From positions 1-17,006 of the forward strand of contig DAOVZS010000026.1 of the NCBI GenBank assembly GCA_030635005.1: a DNA stretch of 17,006 nucleotides, written 5' to 3'. The notes beneath the pieces were generated by a model that saw nothing but the letters and a program-made list of their open reading frames with translations, was not told the origin of the DNA and did no database searches. The stretch is from Thiomargarita sp. (GTDB taxonomy: Bacteria > Pseudomonadota > Gammaproteobacteria > Beggiatoales > Beggiatoaceae). The translations under genes and the position numbers were made by a program. Below, one piece after another: positions 1-8,741 of this stretch (position 1 is its first letter; every line of letters starts with the position of its first letter).

Positions 1-540
1 GGAGAATGGCGGGGACGTAAATTGCAAGTCCCTGATAAACAAGGATTACGTCCCACGCCTTCTCGTGTGCGTGAAATGTTATTTAATTGGTTATCTGGAT
101 CAATTTCAGGTAGCCGTTGTTTAGATTTATTTGCTGGATCGGGGGCATTAGGTATTGAAGCAGCGTCACGCGGTGCTAAACAGGTCATTTTAGTTGAAAA
201 AGACTATCAAATTACACAAGGTTTAACACAACAAATACATATTTTTGATCCGAATATCAAACATATTAATGTCATTGCTGCCAATGCCTTAACATTTTTA
301 AAAACCCCTACTACCCCTTTTGATATCGTTTTTTTAGATCCGCCTTTTGGAGCTGATTTACTCCAACCCTGTTATACACTTTTAGAAAATGGGGGGTGGT
401 TATCAGATCAGGCTTATATCTATATAGAAGTAGAACGTCGTTTAAAAGAATTACAGTTACCTGAAACTTGGCAGATTATTCGGCATAAAGAAATAGGACA
501 AGTCGCTGTCTTCTTAGTGAGATCTGAAGTTCTGCTCTGA
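1..540 (+). CDS. rsmD: 16S rRNA (guanine-N2) methyltransferase RsmD, 5'-truncated by window edge
   Basis: RsmD methylates G966 of 16S rRNA in the assembled small subunit, using S-adenosylmethionine. The frame is open from base 1 and the first visible residues, GEWRGRKLQVPD, match the conserved RsmD N-terminus, so the true start lies upstream. A TTG at 22 is in frame but falls inside this conserved block and is not the start. The SAM-binding loop is seen as DLFAGSGALGIEA and the catalytic motif as FLDPPF. The gene ends 7 nt from the stop codon of the convergent giant kinase gene, with no terminator visible between them. In many gammaproteobacteria, as I recall, rsmD follows the two M16 peptidase genes on the same strand. 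Here it faces the other way and is separated from them by the FHA/kinase pair. Family assignment is secure; only the extreme N-terminus is missing. Confidence 0.95.
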   Translation, partial: GEWRGRKLQVPDKQGLRPTPSRVREMLFNWLSGSISGSRCLDLFAGSGALGIEAASRGAKQVILVEKDYQITQGLTQQIHIFDPNIKHINVIAANALTFLKTPTTPFDIVFLDPPFGADLLQPCYTLLENGGWLSDQAYIYIEVERRLKELQLPETWQIIRHKEIGQVAVFLVRSEVLL

Positions 541-547
541 ATTAATG

Positions 548-3500
548 TTACGCCTCCAAGATTCTCGCCATACTCGTGCCCGCAATATTTAACCAAGGTT
601 CTTCATCACAAAAAATAGTGACGATACATTGTCTTAATTTCCAAGAACGTGTGCGAAATACTTGTACTATTGGACGTTTTTTATACGATTTTGGAATAAA
701 CAGCAAATCACCATCTCCTGGTATGAATACTTTTACTTTACCCTGCTTTAAAATGTGTACTTCTAATTCAGTGTCATAACATTCAAGTATATTTGTTGTG
801 ATGAGATAACGATTCGTAGCAAACCATTGTTGTGCAACCCAAAGATTCAAAGCAGTGGGTAAGGCTTGGCTGCCTTTTTGAATCGGGACATGCTGAGGCG
901 GTTTTGAGAGATAACATTTTTCTGAACGGATGACTAACGAAAAAATATGATAATGAAATGTTTTCTCAGTCGCAAGATCATAGAATGTTGTTAATTCGGG
1001 TGCTAATAGTTGTATCCCGCCTTCTGCTTGTAAATTCTTTAATAGCACTTGTAGATTATTAGAATCTAAAGCAACACGGATTTTCTCAGAAGACTGTTTT
1101 CGTAATAATACTTGCCATATAGGGAGTTTTTTAACCGTAATCACCAAGGCGGTTTCTCCTTGTATAGATTCAATACGTGCTTGCGGAATACTGGTAATGG
1201 ACACAATAGGCGAGATTTTGGAGGTGAGATTATTCAAAGCCAATCTTGCATATTGACAAGTCAAACCCAGTTCTGGAATATAATCTATATGCGGTGCTTT
1301 TAAGATGGTGACATTATCTTCTCTCTCATTTGAAAACGTTTTAGTGCCCATTTTACGAAGATACAAATAACGATCCACTGACGGTGTCTTGATTTCATCA
1401 GCCCATCTTAAATGAACATGTTGTCCATCTTCTCGCAAAGTGACTTTTGCACCCTTTGTATTAATGGGAATAGAACGAGGAATGACTTTTTGGGATAATA
1501 CAGAAGTAGTCAGCGTGCCAATATGTGGATGTTTTAATTCAAAATGATAGGAATATAGATACGTAATGTCCATTTTTAAAGGGGTATCACAATATGACTG
1601 CTTATCTGCCCTGCATATCAGCTGACTCTTTTTTTCTCCACATGCTCTTGTAATCAGGAGTTTACCGCTTAAAGGAGGAGATTTCCAATACATATTGACC
1701 TGCTGAATACCCGCCGTTATCGTCACTCCTATCTTTTCGGTTAATCCCCCCACACATTGCACCACTTTATGTCCTATTTGAGTGCCCACTATCGCACGGA
1801 CTTGTATCTGAATTGGTAACCAATAGGGTAATGCGTTAATAGTAAGTATTGTTGTATGACGGGAGACTTCTTCTGTATTTTCTACATGCTGATAAGAAGT
1901 AATCACTTGCCATGCGGCAATATATCGCATATCAGAGGGGAGTTGCCATTTAAAACACAAGCATTTTTCTTGTTGTAGCCAGTGAATATTTTGGGGCATC
2001 TGGGGTTCAGGGGGCACAATGAGGGTTGAAGTCACTTGTGCATCGCCTATCACACCGTTTTGAAAAACAGGTTTGACTGTATAACTGATTTTAATATCAC
2101 TAGACACCGTAGTATCTATAAAAAAATTCTTATGACACCGTTCACATACGGTCGTCGTTCCCAATTCTGTTTGTCGGAAAATAATGCAATAAAGTGTATT
2201 GTCTGGATTTTCCCAATATAGTTTTGTTTTTTCTATCAAAACTTCCACATGCAAATCCTTAACAGGCATAGTGGGCACCAATATTTTCTGCAATGGATGT
2301 GATGAGATGCGTTTTCCACACTTTCCCCAAATCTGAAGCGTGACCGGTAAGCCAATCGCTAACGTTAATTTTAAATGATCACTGTGTTCAAATGTGCCGG
2401 TATATAAGGTATCGTGTTGTGTTTTACATAATATTTGAATAGCAGGGGGCTGCCAGCTGATGTTTAAAATATTATGATGTAGGGATATTTGAACATCAGG
2501 TAAAGGCACCGCTTTCAAAACACGCACTGTAATGTGCGCATGCCCAAAATATTCATAATGTTGATTATTTAAAGAGACTAAGGCTTGGATTTTATACTGA
2601 TATTCTCCAGGAATAATATTTTTATCATCAAAAGAATCCTGTTCTAATTGTGCGATTTGTTGCCAAGAATCATTGTTTTTACGCTCTATTTGGTATAATA
2701 CACCCGGTACACTCGTCCAATGTAAAACAGCACGTTCTGCTTGTTCAGGCTCTGCATGTAAATCAATCACAGAAACATAGCCAGCAACCCAGATAACTTG
2801 CCATGCGGAATACACATCCAAAGTGCGACTGGCCATATGTATTTCCCGTTGTTCACCCGGCTGTGTATTCACACGATAGTGAAAAACATCTTGTGCTTTA
2901 CATTCAAAAGTGCCCAATTCTTTTTGAAGACGATCATACTCTTTAATCACATAATCATCAGGCAAAGGTTTTTTTTGATGCCATTGTAAAACACAATGGC
3001 TATTATTTTCTGAATGCCATGCAACAAATTCTGGTGACACAGGTAAAAGACGAGGAGTGGCTACCCCGCCAGCAGGCGGTGAATAAAGATTATCAGGATA
3101 CTCGGCAATCACGGAATAATAATAGGTTTGATTGGAATTCACTGTCTTATCTTCTATGATACAGGCTTTATTAATAAGTGAAGCGATTTGAATCCCATCT
3201 TTAATTGTTTTAGGTATTTCCTGAGGGTGTCGTAATACAATATAATTTTTGGCGGAGACTATAGGGTGCCAACGAATGAGAATAGCACCCGGTTTTTCTA
3301 TCAATTCAACTTGTAAAGCAGGTGTATACGTGATTGTTTTTGAAACAGTCACACAGATAATCTGATCCAATTCAGTTTCTGTTGAGAGCTGATATAAAAT
3401 AATTCCTGGCACAGGATTGGGATCACGCAATATAATACTTGAGGCATTGTCATATGGCATTCTGAGCACTGTCGTTTGTGTATTCCCAATAATTCTTTTT

Positions 3501-5461
3501 AAAATGAGATGTGTAATGGCACAATCTTGTGGAATTTGGCATTTAAAGGTGACTGTGTCTGGAAAAGTATCTAGAATAATGGGGGCTTGAATAGGATAGC
3601 CTAATAATTGACGTTCTAAGCGTTTTAATATTTTGACCGCTGTTGGGGCATCTTGACAACGGTGATGACGATCTCGTTCAAGCAATTGTGCAATGACGGG
3701 ACGTACTAAAACGGGTAACGCATTGATATCTAAACAAGGACGTTCAGCATTTCGTATCTTATCTTTAAGCGTGCGTGTTCCTAAGCATGTTCTAGTTTTT
3801 TCAATGGATTGAAATTTTGGCTTATATAAATCATGTAGCGGACAAATACCTGTTAATAAAAAAAATAAGGTTGCGCCTAAACTGTAAATATCAAAACGAT
3901 AATCGGTATCTTGCCATAATTCATCAAATTCAGGGGCTTGATAGCCCGGCGTCACATTCCCATAAGCTGGGCTATTTTCTTGAAGTTTTCCATTGATCAC
4001 AGGACAAACTGCCCCCAAATCAACGATAAAAACAGTCGAAGCCCAAGGATCAACCAAGATATTTTCGGGTTTAATATCTTGATACAGTACTTTTCGTGCA
4101 TGCACTGCTACCAATGTTTCTGCTAGACGTCGTCCTATTCGTATTGCAAAGTCTTGTTCTGCATGATTAATATTACCTAAATTATGAGCAGAAATTTTGC
4201 TCATGACCAAATAAGGTTCATTATTTAATAAACTGGGAGCACGTGCTTTTATAACAGGATCGTGTGTTTGATCATAAAAAAAATCAATCAATTGGGGCGT
4301 AATACCTAAAAAACGATGTAATCTTTGTGACATTTGAGCTTCATGTTTGATTTGTATACGTTTTTCAAAAATATACGCCCCAACATCTTGACATGCATTA
4401 TAATTATATTGGCTACACTTGATTAAAACTGGAATATTTGGAAATCCCGTCTCTGTGCGCACTGCATCATAAATAACGCCTTGGTTACCACTTGCAAACA
4501 CGCCTTTAATGGTATAGTTTCCCAGTCTATCTCCTTGAGATAATAATCCTTTTTGTATTGTTTTTTCAGGTAAAAATTTTGCTGCAGACCAACCGACTGC
4601 TTTTCCGACTGCCTCAATAAATTCAGATACATGACGATAACGGTGTTTGGGATTTAATGCAGTGGATTTTTCAATCACCGCTCTCCATTTTTGAGAAATT
4701 GTCTTTATTTTGGGAAAACGTGACTGTAAGGGATTGGGTTCTGTCACCAGTTGATTGAAAAAACGCGTCAAAATAGACGTTTTTTTAAGGGAAATCGGGC
4801 GAGGAAGACTGCCAACGAGTAAATGATAAAGCAATAATCCTAAAGCATAAATATCTATTGTTTTATCAACTTTTTTTTTGAAATGGATTTCTGGGGCAGA
4901 AAAATGAGCATTTTGATGCTGAATGAGATGTGGCGTCACCAACACTTTTCCATTGCATTCAGGCATTACGGTGCCAAATTGTGCTAATGTGCCTAATGCA
5001 CGATCCACAGAGACATAGATTTTTTCGGGTGTTAGAGCACCGTGAACCCAGCCCAAATCGTGTAATGCTTTCACACCATATCCAATTCTAATGATGACAG
5101 TTGCGGCATCTTCTTGAGAAAATGCCTTAGAAATACGGGATAATAAAACACCGATCGGCTGTTCTAAAAGAATATAAGGCTCATTTTTAGTGAATTGGGG
5201 GGCAAGTTTGTGTAAAGTGGCGCGATGTCCGACTTCAATAATAGCAGGTAAATATCCGCCCCCCCCAATAAGAGCGTGTGCAATATTCACTAATTGTTGG
5301 CGACGTTGAATCACATGGTGTGATTTTTGGGGCGTATCATAAGCGGGTACATTTAATAATGCATGCAACGTCAGCTCAGGTTTTTTGGCTTGTACCCGAT
5401 AGGATACAATGCCATCTTGCACGCATTCTTGTTGAAATGCACTTAATTCAAGTCTATCCAT
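548..5461 (-). CDS. Giant cytosolic pseudokinase-kinase protein with fibronectin-III-like tail
   Basis: A 1637-residue protein with two protein-kinase folds in tandem. Domain 1 (about 15-290) keeps the fold marks APE (189-191) and DIYALG (203-208). However, the HRDLKPEN loop reads HGALTPEK (140-147), DFG reads QFG (161-163), and no VAIK-type lysine is evident, so it is probably a pseudokinase. Domain 2 (about 314-615) looks catalytic: glycine loop SGNQG (324-328), K348, E374, catalytic D462 in YQDIKPEN, metal-binding D481 in DLG, APE 509-511 and D524. The missing Arg before D462 makes it a non-RD kinase. Residues about 640-1530 form roughly eight beta-rich modules resembling fibronectin III (for example about 713-803, 898-980, 1066-1150); the last 100 residues are unassigned. 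No signal peptide or TM segment is visible, so it is probably cytosolic. The ATG overlaps the FHA gene by 8 nt with no good ribosome site, suggesting translational coupling. Substrate unknown; the FHA partner is the obvious candidate. Confidence 0.85.
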   Translation of the reverse strand: MDRLELSAFQQECVQDGIVSYRVQAKKPELTLHALLNVPAYDTPQKSHHVIQRRQQLVNIAHALIGGGGYLPAIIEVGHRATLHKLAPQFTKNEPYILLEQPIGVLLSRISKAFSQEDAATVIIRIGYGVKALHDLGWVHGALTPEKIYVSVDRALGTLAQFGTVMPECNGKVLVTPHLIQHQNAHFSAPEIHFKKKVDKTIDIYALGLLLYHLLVGSLPRPISLKKTSILTRFFNQLVTEPNPLQSRFPKIKTISQKWRAVIEKSTALNPKHRYRHVSEFIEAVGKAVGWSAAKFLPEKTIQKGLLSQGDRLGNYTIKGVFASGNQGVIYDAVRTETGFPNIPVLIKCSQYNYNACQDVGAYIFEKRIQIKHEAQMSQRLHRFLGITPQLIDFFYDQTHDPVIKARAPSLLNNEPYLVMSKISAHNLGNINHAEQDFAIRIGRRLAETLVAVHARKVLYQDIKPENILVDPWASTVFIVDLGAVCPVINGKLQENSPAYGNVTPGYQAPEFDELWQDTDYRFDIYSLGATLFFLLTGICPLHDLYKPKFQSIEKTRTCLGTRTLKDKIRNAERPCLDINALPVLVRPVIAQLLERDRHHRCQDAPTAVKILKRLERQLLGYPIQAPIILDTFPDTVTFKCQIPQDCAITHLILKRIIGNTQTTVLRMPYDNASSIILRDPNPVPGIILYQLSTETELDQIICVTVSKTITYTPALQVELIEKPGAILIRWHPIVSAKNYIVLRHPQEIPKTIKDGIQIASLINKACIIEDKTVNSNQTYYYSVIAEYPDNLYSPPAGGVATPRLLPVSPEFVAWHSENNSHCVLQWHQKKPLPDDYVIKEYDRLQKELGTFECKAQDVFHYRVNTQPGEQREIHMASRTLDVYSAWQVIWVAGYVSVIDLHAEPEQAERAVLHWTSVPGVLYQIERKNNDSWQQIAQLEQDSFDDKNIIPGEYQYKIQALVSLNNQHYEYFGHAHITVRVLKAVPLPDVQISLHHNILNISWQPPAIQILCKTQHDTLYTGTFEHSDHLKLTLAIGLPVTLQIWGKCGKRISSHPLQKILVPTMPVKDLHVEVLIEKTKLYWENPDNTLYCIIFRQTELGTTTVCERCHKNFFIDTTVSSDIKISYTVKPVFQNGVIGDAQVTSTLIVPPEPQMPQNIHWLQQEKCLCFKWQLPSDMRYIAAWQVITSYQHVENTEEVSRHTTILTINALPYWLPIQIQVRAIVGTQIGHKVVQCVGGLTEKIGVTITAGIQQVNMYWKSPPLSGKLLITRACGEKKSQLICRADKQSYCDTPLKMDITYLYSYHFELKHPHIGTLTTSVLSQKVIPRSIPINTKGAKVTLREDGQHVHLRWADEIKTPSVDRYLYLRKMGTKTFSNEREDNVTILKAPHIDYIPELGLTCQYARLALNNLTSKISPIVSITSIPQARIESIQGETALVITVKKLPIWQVLLRKQSSEKIRVALDSNNLQVLLKNLQAEGGIQLLAPELTTFYDLATEKTFHYHIFSLVIRSEKCYLSKPPQHVPIQKGSQALPTALNLWVAQQWFATNRYLITTNILECYDTELEVHILKQGKVKVFIPGDGDLLFIPKSYKKRPIVQVFRTRSWKLRQCIVTIFCDEEPWLNIAGTSMARILEA

Positions 5462-6068
5462 CTGTTAAAGTCATGACAATCGCATCACTAAAAAAAATAC
5501 GATCTCCTATTTTAAGTTCACGTGGATTTCCAGAAACGATAATGTCAGTTTTTGTATTTAACCCCGTGGATTCTGCCTGACTTAATACAGTAATAAAATA
5601 TTTTTTGTCTTCTTTAAACAATAAGGCATGTTTTCTTGAAAGCGACGGATCATGTGCTCTATATGTAAACAGATCAATATCAGGATAATGTCCTTGTTCT
5701 GTATCCCGACATCCCACCGATAATTCATCACTATCAAACATGATTTCAGACACTGCCCTACCTTCATATAAGACAGTTTGATTGCCTTCAATCACCCATT
5801 TCGGATTTAAGACAATGGGGGGGAGCGGTGCACTGGCAGACAGTGGATGTTCCCAAATATTGCCACAAGCCGGACAAACATGACCCGCCATAGCTCCTAC
5901 ATATCCACAGCCCTTGATATTGTCCATAGTTTGATTGGGATCGCAATAATACTCAGGCACCTTATCCACCACCACGGGGGGCACTTCAATCGGTGATAAA
6001 TCACTGCCACATTCTTCACATATCATTTGTCCTGGTATGTAGGCATGGTCACAATCTGGACATTTCAT
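5454..6068 (-). CDS. Double zinc-ribbon plus FHA-domain protein
   Basis: A 204-residue protein. Two Cys4 zinc ribbons lie at the N-terminus: C3/C6/C17/C20 and C42/C54/C65/C68. They are followed by a proline-rich linker and an FHA domain (about 99-204). FHA domains bind phosphothreonine peptides. The core signature is present as G119-C-R121, DIDL (130-133) and S144-R-K-H147, with N171 at the usual conserved Asn; one extra residue sits inside the normally adjacent Gly-Arg. The start is well supported, with AAAGGAG seven bases before the ATG. It lies 39 nt after the M16 pair and its stop overlaps the kinase start by 8 nt. It may be a substrate, adaptor or docking partner of the kinase, with the ribbons binding protein or nucleic acid. 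That role is inferred from gene order; the domain calls are read from the sequence. Confidence 0.85.
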   Translation of the reverse strand: MKCPDCDHAYIPGQMICEECGSDLSPIEVPPVVVDKVPEYYCDPNQTMDNIKGCGYVGAMAGHVCPACGNIWEHPLSASAPLPPIVLNPKWVIEGNQTVLYEGRAVSEIMFDSDELSVGCRDTEQGHYPDIDLFTYRAHDPSLSRKHALLFKEDKKYFITVLSQAESTGLNTKTDIIVSGNPRELKIGDRIFFSDAIVMTLTDG

Positions 6069-6107
6069 GATGTTACTCCTTTATGAGTCTTCCTTTAATT
6101 GAAGCGA

Positions 6108-7397
6108 TCACGAACCGCCCACTGTCACAATCACCAATTTATCCAATTGTAATGTGCGTTGAAAAGCATCTTGAATCATTTCTACTGTCACCGCTTCAAC
6201 ATGATCATTAAATGTTTGCAAATAATCTAAGGGTAAGCGGTAAAAACCAATGACACTGAGATAGCCAATAATATTCTTATTACTCTTAATACGCAGCGGA
6301 AACATACCTGTAATGCCTTGTTTTGCCTTTTTTAAGGTGTCTTCGCTGAGTTGGGTAGCGATAAATTTCTGCATGATATCTTGTACCACGTGTACCGCTT
6401 CGTTGGTTTGATCATTACGGGTTTCTAATCCCGCAATAAAGGGACCCGAAACGCGTCGCGGTGAAAAATAACTATAAATACTATATGCTAAGCCTCTGTT
6501 TTCACGGACTTCTTCCGCAAGTTGTGAGACTAAGCCACTACCGCCTAAAATGTAATTACCCACATATAAGGTAAAATGATCGGGATCACCGCGTGCAATA
6601 CCCGCTTGTCCAATTAAGATATGATTTTGTGTAGAAGGGTGATCAATATGTATTTTTTTTGCTTGTGTTAAAGCGACAACAGGCGGTAAATCAGGGGCTG
6701 ATGTGCCAGAAGGTAATTGTTTTACCAACTGTTGTGCTATTTTTTCTGCATCTACTCTCTTTAAAGCACCGACTATTGTGATCACCGCATTGTTAGCCAC
6801 ATAGTAACGCGTATAAAAATCTTTAACTTCTTGACGCTTTAAAGCAGCGACACTCTCAGCATTTCCTTCTGGTAACTGGGCATAAGGATGTGTGCCATAA
6901 ATTGCTTGATAAAAAGCCTGTTTGGAAATTGCGCTGGGTGATTGTTGTTGATATTGCAACTTAACCAGCATTTGTTGTTGCACACGTTTAAATGATTTCG
7001 CATCAAAATCAGGTTTTAACAAGAGTAAGGCTAACATGTTTAAAGCAGGTTTCAACAATTGAGACTCTGTGAGACAGCGTAAAGTAAGCGTTGCCATATC
7101 ACTGTCCACAGAATTTCCAATTTCTGCCCCTAAATTATCAAAATGTTCGGCAATGTCATCTGCAGATTTTCCGCCTGCCCCTTCACTTAATAAAGCATTG
7201 GTCAATGTCGCTAATCCTGATTTTTCACCATCGCGTGCACTGCCTGCATCAAAAACCACTTCAATATTAACCATAGGCAAATCGGGTGCTGGGACAAAAT
7301 AGACTGCTGCCCCATTATCCGTTTGCCAGTGTTGAATCGTGGGAATAGCAAAAATGGGACTACTGAACACGAGAATTATAAAAGAGAGTATTTTCAT
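6108..7397 (-). CDS. M16 family peptidase-like subunit lacking the zinc motif
   Basis: A 429-residue periplasmic M16 protein. A hydrophobic signal segment covers residues 1-17, with likely cleavage after FSSPIFA. The M16 fold is clear, but the HxxEH site is replaced: the positions of the two His and the Glu read T64, A68 and N67. It does keep the C-terminal-type signature R298...Y305 (REN-RGLAYS), which in heterodimeric M16B proteases lies in the non-zinc subunit and binds substrate. It therefore looks like the partner of the active M16 encoded just upstream, with ATGA start/stop overlap (7394-7397) implying coupled translation and fixed stoichiometry. It is not a decayed gene: full-length, uninterrupted and conserved outside the metal site. 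Such pairs are common in proteobacteria; the substrate is not known to me. Confidence 0.88.
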   Translation of the reverse strand: MKILSFIILVFSSPIFAIPTIQHWQTDNGAAVYFVPAPDLPMVNIEVVFDAGSARDGEKSGLATLTNALLSEGAGGKSADDIAEHFDNLGAEIGNSVDSDMATLTLRCLTESQLLKPALNMLALLLLKPDFDAKSFKRVQQQMLVKLQYQQQSPSAISKQAFYQAIYGTHPYAQLPEGNAESVAALKRQEVKDFYTRYYVANNAVITIVGALKRVDAEKIAQQLVKQLPSGTSAPDLPPVVALTQAKKIHIDHPSTQNHILIGQAGIARGDPDHFTLYVGNYILGGSGLVSQLAEEVRENRGLAYSIYSYFSPRRVSGPFIAGLETRNDQTNEAVHVVQDIMQKFIATQLSEDTLKKAKQGITGMFPLRIKSNKNIIGYLSVIGFYRLPLDYLQTFNDHVEAVTVEMIQDAFQRTLQLDKLVIVTVGGS

Positions 7398-8719
7398 TTT
7401 TGAGTACCGGGTTTCAAAATACCAATGGTCAAATTCTTATCTATCAAATACTTACGCGCGACAATTTGCACTTGTTCCGGTGTAATGGCTTTGATATTAT
7501 CCAAATATGTTTCAAATAAATGCCAATCTAATCCCACAGTTTCTAACATACCAATTTTCATCCCTTGATAAAATAAGGAATCTAGCTCATAAATTTGAGA
7601 AGCCCGTAATTGTGTTTTAACACGTTCCAATTCTGCAATATCGACTAAAGTGGTTTGTAAATTTTGAATTTGAGCCCGTAAGGCGTTTTCTAAATCTACT
7701 ACCGTATGCGTATTTGTGGGAATACCACTGAACGTAAACAATTCAGTAAAAGGACTAAACGGATCATACGAGGTGCTTAAACTACTGGCTATCTGTTGTC
7801 CACGAATTAAATTTTTAGACAAACGGGCACTGTCACCGCCATCTAATATATAGGCTAAGACTTCTAAAGCGTACGCTTCATAATGATTTTCTTGAGACAA
7901 TTGTTTTAATACAGGGGTTTTATAACCCATGATTAAATAAGGGACTTTTGCAGGTAAATTGACGGTAATGTGTTTGATACCCAATTGTGTGACTTCTGGA
8001 CGGTGCACTGGAAGTGTCAGGATATTGGGCTTTAAAGGACCAAAATGCTTTTTGGCTAAAGCGAAGACTTCAGATGCATCTACATCTCCCACTACTACTA
8101 CAATGGCATTATTAGGGGCATACCAACGTTGATACCACGACTGCAAGTCAGATAATGTATAGTTTTGAATATCACTCATCCAACCAATAATCGGATGATG
8201 ATACGGGCTTGTTTGATAAGCGGTGGCGATAAAATGTTCATATAATTGGTTAATCGGCTTATCTTCAGTACGGCGACGACGTTCTTCAGTCACCACTTGT
8301 CGTTCTTTCAGAAATTCTGCTTCAACCAGCACTAAATGACGCATTCGATCTGCCTCTAATTCAAAACTGAGGTGGAGACGACTTTTTTCAATTGTTTGAA
8401 AATAAGCCGTATAATCTGATCCTGTAAACGCATTTTCTCGTGCCCCATTCTCAGCCATAATCCGCGAAAATTCTCCGGGCGAATATTTTTGAGTGCCTTT
8501 AAACATCATATGTTCTAACATATGAGATAAGCCTGTTTTTCCTTCCTTTTCATAGCTTGCCCCGACTTTATACCACACTTGACTGACAACAACAGGGGCA
8601 CGGTGATCTTCTTTCACAATTAAACGTAGTCCATTATCCAGTGTAAATTCAGACACTTCTGCTGATATTACAGAACTACAATATAATAAACTGAGTATAC
8701 TCAGGTATAAATAACGCAT
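7394..8719 (-). CDS. Zinc-dependent M16 family peptidase, periplasmic
   Basis: A 441-residue M16 (pitrilysin/insulinase-superfamily) metallopeptidase. A signal peptide covers residues 1-20 (ending SSVISA), so it should be exported. The inverted zinc motif is HMLEH (66-70), and the third ligand is E146 in VVTEERRRR, giving the family spacing HxxEH-x75-E. The N-terminal catalytic half runs about 22-170 and the M16_C half about 190-370. GGAG six bases before the ATG supports the start. It follows moaB by 22 nt and overlaps the motif-less M16 gene by 4 nt; together they should form one protease from two complementary subunits. Substrate specificity cannot be read from the sequence. Confidence 0.93.
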   Translation of the reverse strand: MRYLYLSILSLLYCSSVISAEVSEFTLDNGLRLIVKEDHRAPVVVSQVWYKVGASYEKEGKTGLSHMLEHMMFKGTQKYSPGEFSRIMAENGARENAFTGSDYTAYFQTIEKSRLHLSFELEADRMRHLVLVEAEFLKERQVVTEERRRRTEDKPINQLYEHFIATAYQTSPYHHPIIGWMSDIQNYTLSDLQSWYQRWYAPNNAIVVVVGDVDASEVFALAKKHFGPLKPNILTLPVHRPEVTQLGIKHITVNLPAKVPYLIMGYKTPVLKQLSQENHYEAYALEVLAYILDGGDSARLSKNLIRGQQIASSLSTSYDPFSPFTELFTFSGIPTNTHTVVDLENALRAQIQNLQTTLVDIAELERVKTQLRASQIYELDSLFYQGMKIGMLETVGLDWHLFETYLDNIKAITPEQVQIVARKYLIDKNLTIGILKPGTQK

Positions 8720-8741
8720 TCAGTTCTCCAATAATAAAAAA

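Noticed and set aside
22..540. TTG at 22 as the start of rsmD
   Set aside because: The reading frame is open to base 1 and encodes the conserved RsmD N-terminal block GEWRGRK, so the gene is truncated by the window edge.
541..547. A possible terminator between convergent rsmD and the kinase gene
   Set aside because: The gap is only 7 nt and no hairpin with a T-run could be found around it.
6108..7397. Second M16 gene as a pseudogene because the zinc motif is missing
   Set aside because: It is full-length with a signal peptide, an intact R/Y motif and tight coupling to the active subunit, as expected for the non-catalytic partner.
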